In this document: positions 59,246-64,000 of the stretch, in pieces
How the letters are laid out: each line of letters begins with the position of its first letter
Numbering within the stretch: the stretch's first letter is position 1
From: Hymenobacter nitidus
GTDB lineage: Bacteria > Bacteroidota > Bacteroidia > Cytophagales > Hymenobacteraceae
DNA: 64,000 bases
Direction: 5' to 3'
Assembly: GCF_020447315.1 (NCBI RefSeq)
Contig: NZ_JAJADQ010000014.1
Span: forward strand, 87,462 to 151,461
Notes under the pieces: model-generated
Told to the model about the DNA's origin: nothing
Seen by the model: only the letters and a program-made list of their open reading frames with translations
Database searches by the model: none
Translations under genes and position numbers: made by a program

Positions 59246-59327
59246 AAAGGGTTATAGCGAGCATACTGTGCATGAAGCAGAAACGCGGCCTTTCGCTCCC
59301 TGAAATGTAAAAAGCTCCCTTCACAGA

Positions 59328-59361
59328 AAAGCCCTTTATCGAACCGTCGATAAAGGGCTTT
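59328..59361. terminator. Bidirectional terminator (coaE / GNAT-like gene)
   Basis: A 15-bp perfect stem (59328-59342 with 59347-59361) with a 4-base loop, flanked by A and T runs. Confidence 0.85.
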
Positions 59362-59390
59362 CTGGTAAAAGGGCGTCTTTTACTAGGAGA

Positions 59391-59428
59391 GGACAGATTG
59401 CTTCGCTCTGCTCGCAAGGACACGTGAC
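59391..59428. repeat. Half of a GTCATTGCGAG-type repeat
   Basis: Minus strand reads TTGCGAGCAGAGCGAAGC followed by AATCTGTCC, the pattern of a widespread intergenic repeat family. Only one arm is present. It lies just past the stop codon of the GNAT-like gene on the minus strand. Confidence 0.55.
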
Positions 59429-59435
59429 AACGCAG

Positions 59436-60605
59436 CTACTTAATTATTGGGCAGCGCTCAAACGGGCGGGTTTCGTCGAAGTACTTGCGGTAGGTGACGT
59501 GGGTTTTGTGGATGCGTGCCCCGATGGAGCGGGTTACGGCCAGCATGCGGGGGTTGAAGTCGCCAATCCAGTTCATTTCGCAGTCGGTGTAGCCTGCTTC
59601 CAGGAACTTGGCCCGGGCGTGCTCCATCAGCGCCGATTCGACGCTCTTACCCTGCCAGGCGGGCACCACGCCGAAGATAACACCGAACATCTTCTTGTCG
59701 GGCAGCTGGTCGTATTTGCGCTTGTGCCAGAGGAAGCGCAGCTTGTCCCAGAGGTTGAAGCGGGCCCCGATGTGCTTGAAAATCTGGTTGAGCTCGGGCA
59801 GGCTGATAAAGAAAGCAATGGGTTCTTCCTGGTGGTAGGCAAACCACAGGAGGCGCTCATCGGCTACCGGCTTCATTTCTTTGACCAGGCTGCGGGCCTT
59901 TTCCAGCGACATGCCCGTCACGCCGCTGTGGTTGGCCCAGGCTAGGTTGTACACGTGCTGAAAGTCGCGGGCCAGCTTTTCGGCGTCGCTCTTATCGGCG
60001 TGGCGGAAGCTGAACTCGGGTTGCTCGGCGTAGCTGGTTACGGCCCGGTGGAAAGCCGCGTGCAGGGGCATGGCTACATCCCGGCGGCAGGTATACTGCT
60101 TGAAGTACACCTGGAAGCCGTAGTTCTCGAACAGCGGCTGGTAGTAGGGCAAGTGGTAGAACATGCCATAGTTGGGCTCGGTGAAACCCGACACCAGCAG
60201 GCCCCAGAACCGGTCCCGCTCCCCAAAGTTGATGGGGCCGTCCATGGCCTGCATGCCGCGCTCGGCCAGCCAGGCCTTGCCCGCGTCGAAGAGCGTATTG
60301 GCCGCCTGCTGATCGTTGATGCATTCGAAAAAGCCCAGGCCGCCGGTGGGCAAAGTGGGGTCGGTGTGGGCCGTGGCCTGGTTGATGAAGGCCGCAATAC
60401 GCCCGATGACTTCCCCGCTGGCCGAGGTCAGAATCCAGCGGATGGCTTCGCCGTGCTGGAAGTTGCTGTTCTTTTTGGGGTCGAATACCGCTTCGATTTC
60501 GTGGTCGAGGGGCGAAATCCAGTTGGGCTCGTTCCGGTAGAGGCGGGGCGGTAAATCCAGGAACTGCCGGGCCCGCCGGGCGTCGGTTACTTCGAGTAAA
60601 GGCAT
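59436..60605 (-). CDS. GNAT-like acetyltransferase family protein
   Basis: 389 residues from ATG 60605 (MPLLEVTDARRARQFLDLPPRLY); the longer frame to 60788 has no family support. It has two regions of GNAT fold: RIAAFINQATA with GGLGFFECINDQQAANTLF (about 75-110) and a second half (about 205-389) including VVPAWQGKSVESALMEHARAKFLEAGYTDCEMNWIGDFN. Members are found in many bacteria; substrate unknown. Glycosyltransferase genes follow upstream on the same strand. Confidence 0.82.
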   Translation of the reverse strand: MPLLEVTDARRARQFLDLPPRLYRNEPNWISPLDHEIEAVFDPKKNSNFQHGEAIRWILTSASGEVIGRIAAFINQATAHTDPTLPTGGLGFFECINDQQAANTLFDAGKAWLAERGMQAMDGPINFGERDRFWGLLVSGFTEPNYGMFYHLPYYQPLFENYGFQVYFKQYTCRRDVAMPLHAAFHRAVTSYAEQPEFSFRHADKSDAEKLARDFQHVYNLAWANHSGVTGMSLEKARSLVKEMKPVADERLLWFAYHQEEPIAFFISLPELNQIFKHIGARFNLWDKLRFLWHKRKYDQLPDKKMFGVIFGVVPAWQGKSVESALMEHARAKFLEAGYTDCEMNWIGDFNPRMLAVTRSIGARIHKTHVTYRKYFDETRPFERCPIIK

Positions 60606-60691
60606 TAGCAGCGGAAAGCTAAGGTTGATTCGCAGAACAGTGCGGCACCAATAAGGCTGGCCACGCTGCCCGGCGAATAGAAAATGGGAGG

Positions 60692-62407
60692 CTAGGGCCG
60701 GCGGAAAACGGACAGAATCTTCACGCCACCTACCCGGATGCTGTATACTTCCGGGCCGTAGCTGGCCGGGTAAGAACCCGGATGCCACCGGTAAGTTGTC
60801 AGAAAATAGCGGGCCTGCGCGGCGGAGGTAAGCACCAGTCGGCGCCGCTCGGCCGGGGGCAAAAGTAAGTGGTTGTTGTGAAGCACCAGGGCAGAACGTG
60901 CATCAGTGCCTACGGTTACGTGGGCGCTGGAGTCGTGGGCCAGAATCCATTCCAACCCCTGTCGCCCCGACAGGCCCCAGTAGTCGCGCTCAAACAGCCG
61001 CTCAGCCACCGGTCCGGGCAGAAAGCTGAAGTACACGTTCTGGTAGGGATGGTCGCGGGCAATGCGGTAGCCGGAGTGCAGCAGGTCGCCCGCCACTGCC
61101 AGCAGCAGCGCGGCGCCCAGCCAGCGTTTCGAACCCGGCCGGGCCTGCCACGCCACGCCGGCCGCCACGCCTCGCAATGCCAGCAGCACAAAGGCCGGAT
61201 AGATGAAGTAAAGGTGGCGCCAGCCGTCATACACCACCGAGTGCAACAGAATAATGGCGGTCAGCGGCGCAAAAAACCACACGGCAAACAGCAGATCCTG
61301 GCGGCCAGTGCGGGTGCGCAGCCAGCGCCCGGGCTGTTGAACCAAGGTATACCCCAGCGTGCCCAAGCCCACCAGAAACAGCAGGGTGTAGGCCACGGGC
61401 GTGGTAATCAGCAGCCACACCGGGGCGTAGTGCCAGGGCAGGTGCCGCACCGAAATCTGCTGACCCCAGTACTGCACCAGCATATCGGAGCGGTAGCGGC
61501 TGAAGCTTTGGAAAGCGGCCAGGAAGTGACCCAGCGGATTTTCCCAGAGGTAAGGCCAGCCGGCCACCACCACGGCTGCCGTTACGGGCAAGTACAGGGC
61601 CAGGGCCAGCAGCAGCGGTTTGCGAATGGCCGGGCGGTAGAGCAGCTCCAGGCCGGCAAAGAAGACGGTGAACCCCACCAGCAGCACGCCCATGGTCCGC
61701 ACATCCAGCGCCGCGCCGCTCAGCAGAGCGTGCGTCAGGGCCCAGCGCCACGATGGACGGCGCAACAGACGGGTGAGCGAGTAAATGGCGCCGGTGAAGA
61801 AGGCCAGAAACACCAGGTCCTTGTAATTGTAGAAGGCCTCAGCAAACAGGCGCGGCGACAACAGCAGCAGCCCGGCGCCCAGCAGCCCCAGCAGCCAGCT
61901 CCTGAACCGCCGGCGGGCCAGCCGGTAAAACGCGTAGATGCCCGCGGCCACGGTGAAAAACGTGACCAGGTGGCGCAGGAAGTACACCTCACGCGGGTCG
62001 TCGGCCCCCACCAGCTTTTCCAGCACTACCAGCGGCATCTGGAAAATCACGCCGTGGTCTACGTCCTCATTCTGGCGCATGTCGGGAATGGCCGCGAAGT
62101 TTTCCTGCCGCCGGGCCAGCTCGGGGGCCAGGCGCAGGGCCACGTACTTCACGCTGATAATGCCGTTGAGCCGGTCGAGCTGCTCATCCCAGGACAGGCC
62201 GTAGTCGCGGTGCAGCAGGATGCCCAGCACCGCCACCAGCGCAAAGAAAGCCCCGACCAGCGGGCGGCGCAACGAGTCGGGCAGAAGGGGGGAGGGACGC
62301 AGCAAAAGGCAGAAGCGTTGGAGAAGGCACCGGCAGAATATGGGCGGCAAGGTACTACCCGCGGCGCGTTTGCCACCGGCCTTTAGCGGGCGGCACTTCC
62401 GGGGCAC
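60692..62407 (-). CDS. GT-C membrane glycosyltransferase (family 39-like)
   Basis: 571 residues. About 10-12 helices; the first external loop has the GT-C acidic motif in LSWDEQL (about 75), and a second Asp/Glu pair is in DPREVYFLRHL (about 140). The C-terminal region holds a soluble domain. It would transfer a sugar from a polyprenyl-phosphate donor to a lipid or protein acceptor. The start is uncertain: the first 30 residues are basic and Cys-rich and could be shorter. It is divergent from a similar gene at 62459. Confidence 0.8.
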   Translation of the reverse strand: MPRKCRPLKAGGKRAAGSTLPPIFCRCLLQRFCLLLRPSPLLPDSLRRPLVGAFFALVAVLGILLHRDYGLSWDEQLDRLNGIISVKYVALRLAPELARRQENFAAIPDMRQNEDVDHGVIFQMPLVVLEKLVGADDPREVYFLRHLVTFFTVAAGIYAFYRLARRRFRSWLLGLLGAGLLLLSPRLFAEAFYNYKDLVFLAFFTGAIYSLTRLLRRPSWRWALTHALLSGAALDVRTMGVLLVGFTVFFAGLELLYRPAIRKPLLLALALYLPVTAAVVVAGWPYLWENPLGHFLAAFQSFSRYRSDMLVQYWGQQISVRHLPWHYAPVWLLITTPVAYTLLFLVGLGTLGYTLVQQPGRWLRTRTGRQDLLFAVWFFAPLTAIILLHSVVYDGWRHLYFIYPAFVLLALRGVAAGVAWQARPGSKRWLGAALLLAVAGDLLHSGYRIARDHPYQNVYFSFLPGPVAERLFERDYWGLSGRQGLEWILAHDSSAHVTVGTDARSALVLHNNHLLLPPAERRRLVLTSAAQARYFLTTYRWHPGSYPASYGPEVYSIRVGGVKILSVFRRP

Positions 62408-62458
62408 CGTTTAAATCATAACCTTTGGCTTTCCGTCACCCTTCGTATTCCTTCGTCC

Positions 62459-63760
62459 GTGCTGCGCTCTGTTCCCCGTTTTGTCTGGCTGCTTGTCGTG
62501 GTGCTGGCCGTGCTTAAGCTGGCGTTGCAGCTGCACCTGAACCCGGGCCTGGAGTGGAACTACGATGAGCGCCGCAACGGCCGTATTGCCGATAACTACC
62601 TGGCCGGCCGCGGCTACGTCAGCCTCGACCCGGTGCGGCAGGTGCTGCGCCCCGACTCCTTCCACGCCAGCTTTCCGGTGTTCGTATATATCGGCTGGCA
62701 ACGGGCCGGGCTGCCCAAGCACTACTTCACCCTGCTGGTTTTTGCCCTGAGCATAGCCGCGTACTGCCTGGGTATTCTCTACGTTCAGCGCACCCTGGGC
62801 TACTTTGGGGTGGCCCCGCCCGCCGCCTGGGGCGGGGCATTTCTATGGGCCGTCTACCCATCGGTGGTGTACTACATCGGGGCCTACATGTGGTACGAAA
62901 ACCTGGCGCTGCCCCTGCTGATTCTGGTGGTGTACAAGCTGCTGCGCCAGCTCGGCGGCCGGCCCCTGCGCTGGCCCGATACCGCGCTGATTGCCGGCTG
63001 CGTCGTGGTTTCCTGCCTGCTGCGGGGCTATCTGCTGGCCGTGTATGGCTTACTGTTCGGCGTGTGGCTGGTGCTGAGCATGTTTGGTTCGGGAGCGTCC
63101 GGGCGCAATGCCTGGCGTGCGGCGGGGCTTACTCTGCTGCTGCTGCTGGCAGCACACGGGCCCATCCTGCTGAAAAACCACCGGCTGTTCGGGGCCTGGA
63201 CGCTCAGTAACCAGGCCGGCTTCGAATTGCTGCAGGGCCACAACCCCGTGACGCAGGGCCGCTTCATGTTCGACTGGGACGAGCGCACCGGCCCCTTCGA
63301 CCAGTTCGTGCGGGCTCATATTCCCGGCCTCGACTCCCTGAGCCAGTACCAGGAAAGCAAAGCCCGGGCCGGCTTGGCCACCCGCTGGGTGCAGCAGCAC
63401 CCCGGAGCTGAAGTACGGCTTTGGCTGCGCAAAACGCTGCTGTTCTTTGCCCCGGAAAACTTCATTGCCGATGCGCCCCGCACCAGCTACCACCCCGTTA
63501 CGGCCGCCGTGCACCTGGCTTTTCTGCTTAGTCTGCTGCTGCTGGTGGTGCGTTACCGGGGCTTGCGGCTGCGCCGTGCCGACGTGCTGCTGCTTACGCC
63601 GCTGGTGGCCGTCTGGCTGCTGAGTCTCGTGTTCTTCGTGGGCTTCCGCTGGCGCTATTTTGCTGAGCCGGCCCTGCTGCTCTATCCTTTCATTGTGTGG
63701 CAGCGCCTGCGGCAAAAGCAGGGAAGTTCACGTCTGAGCTTGGCTGAGACCAATATGTAG
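62459..63760 (+). CDS. GT-C membrane glycosyltransferase (family 39-like)
   Basis: 433 residues from a GTG start. About nine helices, with the GT-C motif WNYDERRNG (about 31-39) in the first large loop. It resembles the divergent neighbour at 60692 only in general layout, so they are family members, not recent duplicates. Donor and acceptor unknown; the pair may decorate surface polymers. The gap of 51 bases between the starts must hold both promoters. Confidence 0.8.
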   Translation: MLRSVPRFVWLLVVVLAVLKLALQLHLNPGLEWNYDERRNGRIADNYLAGRGYVSLDPVRQVLRPDSFHASFPVFVYIGWQRAGLPKHYFTLLVFALSIAAYCLGILYVQRTLGYFGVAPPAAWGGAFLWAVYPSVVYYIGAYMWYENLALPLLILVVYKLLRQLGGRPLRWPDTALIAGCVVVSCLLRGYLLAVYGLLFGVWLVLSMFGSGASGRNAWRAAGLTLLLLLAAHGPILLKNHRLFGAWTLSNQAGFELLQGHNPVTQGRFMFDWDERTGPFDQFVRAHIPGLDSLSQYQESKARAGLATRWVQQHPGAEVRLWLRKTLLFFAPENFIADAPRTSYHPVTAAVHLAFLLSLLLLVVRYRGLRLRRADVLLLTPLVAVWLLSLVFFVGFRWRYFAEPALLLYPFIVWQRLRQKQGSSRLSLAETNM

Positions 63761-63785
63761 CGTCAATCATAAAGCCAGTAAAAAC

Positions 63786-63822
63786 AAAAAGCCGCTCTGC
63801 ATTGCTGCGAAGCGGCTTTTTT
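63786..63822. terminator. Terminator (glycosyltransferase / tRNA-Val)
   Basis: An 11-bp stem (63786-63796 with 63811-63821) flanked by A and T runs between the glycosyltransferase gene and the minus-strand tRNA genes. Confidence 0.8.
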
Positions 63823-63824
63823 GG

Positions 63825-63899
63825 TGGGAGATACTGGGTTCGAACCAGTGACCCTCTGCTTGTAAGGCAGATGCTCTGAACCAGCTGAGCTAATCTCCC
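63825..63899 (-). tRNA. tRNA-Val (TAC), copy 1
   Basis: 75-nt cloverleaf: acceptor GGGAGAT/ATCTCCC, anticodon loop CTTACAA giving TAC, T-arm ACTGG-TTCGAAC-CCAGT, discriminator A. Confidence 0.96.
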
Positions 63900-63924
63900 G
63901 AGGGGTAATGCAAGAAAAAAAGAG

Positions 63925-63999
63925 TGGGAGATACTGGGTTCGAACCAGTGACCCTCTGCTTGTAAGGCAGATGCTCTGAACCAGCTGAGCTAATCTCCC
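63925..63999 (-). tRNA. tRNA-Val (TAC), copy 2
   Basis: Identical in all 75 bases to the copy at 63825-63899, exactly 100 bases away; a further copy may lie beyond the window. Confidence 0.96.
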
Positions 64000-64000
64000 G

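Noticed and set aside
60869..62386. 505-codon plus-strand frame over the glycosyltransferase
   Set aside because: Antisense of a well-supported membrane protein; Gln/His/Arg-rich composition without helices.

Overview
The window is about 60% G+C chromosomal DNA from a member of the Bacteroidota, most likely Hymenobacter or a close relative in the Cytophagales/Hymenobacteraceae. This is inferred from the gene families (DUF4270, DUF4293, DUF4476, DUF1573, a PorE-like OmpA lipoprotein, a type IX sorting-tail-like domain, fused long NusB, bacterial GGGPS, a truncated glycogen-synthase-like protein), from repeated perfect matches to the Bacteroidota -7 promoter element TAnnTTTG, and from the lack of strong Shine-Dalgarno sequences. 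I see no prophage, insertion sequence, CRISPR array or plasmid function. It is mostly core genome, with about 60 protein genes and five tRNA genes.

Layout. 1-4.2 kb: end of an outer-membrane barrel gene, lptC, a small membrane protein and a PpiD/SurA-type periplasmic chaperone. 4.4-13.2 kb: TPR protein, a hidden 37-residue membrane protein, recJ, DoxX protein, M61 peptidase, lptB and a GH3-family gene. 13.5-22.6 kb: AIM24 protein, small charged protein, gltX, small membrane gene between two related hairpins, RidA, a 3HCDH-like protein, glmS, a DUF4270 lipoprotein and a GT5-like protein. 22.7-26.4 kb: panC, panD, a flippase-like protein, rfaE2 and a zinc peptidase. 26.6-32.1 kb: acyl-CoA dehydrogenase, AraC regulator, GGGPS with two small membrane-associated genes, and a membrane J-domain/TPR protein. 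32.2-34.2 kb: umuD-umuC mutagenic polymerase pair and tRNA-Phe. 34.3-37.4 kb: a membrane ferredoxin/cytochrome-like gene, an HdrB-like CCG gene and a conserved unknown gene. 37.5-50.4 kb: PorE-like OmpA lipoprotein, DUF4476, DUF4293, thiolase, GNAT, truA, ABC exporter, GyrI-like protein, two paralogous beta barrels, two tRNA-Pro, a sorting-tail protein and a DAO-family oxidoreductase. 50.5-59.2 kb: ABC exporter, Leu/Glu-type dehydrogenase, nusB, ytxH, NAD-type isocitrate dehydrogenase, DUF1573, yajC, ybbR-like, coaE. 59.4-64 kb: GNAT-like protein, two GT-C membrane glycosyltransferases, and two identical tRNA-Val.

Several genes fit shared tasks. LptC, LptB, RfaE2, GlmS, the outer-membrane barrels and PpiD serve the envelope. 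PanC, PanD and CoaE are three steps of coenzyme A synthesis. NusB, YajC, YbbR and CoaE form a same-strand series, as I recall it in other Bacteroidota.

The least explained material is (i) a 37-residue membrane protein with its own TAnnTTTG promoter, divergent from recJ; (ii) intergenic long-hairpin elements of at least three sequence families, two copies of one family bracketing a small membrane gene; and (iii) the Fe-S redox gene pair with a third unknown gene, whose CCG subunit carries an insertion inside its cluster motif.
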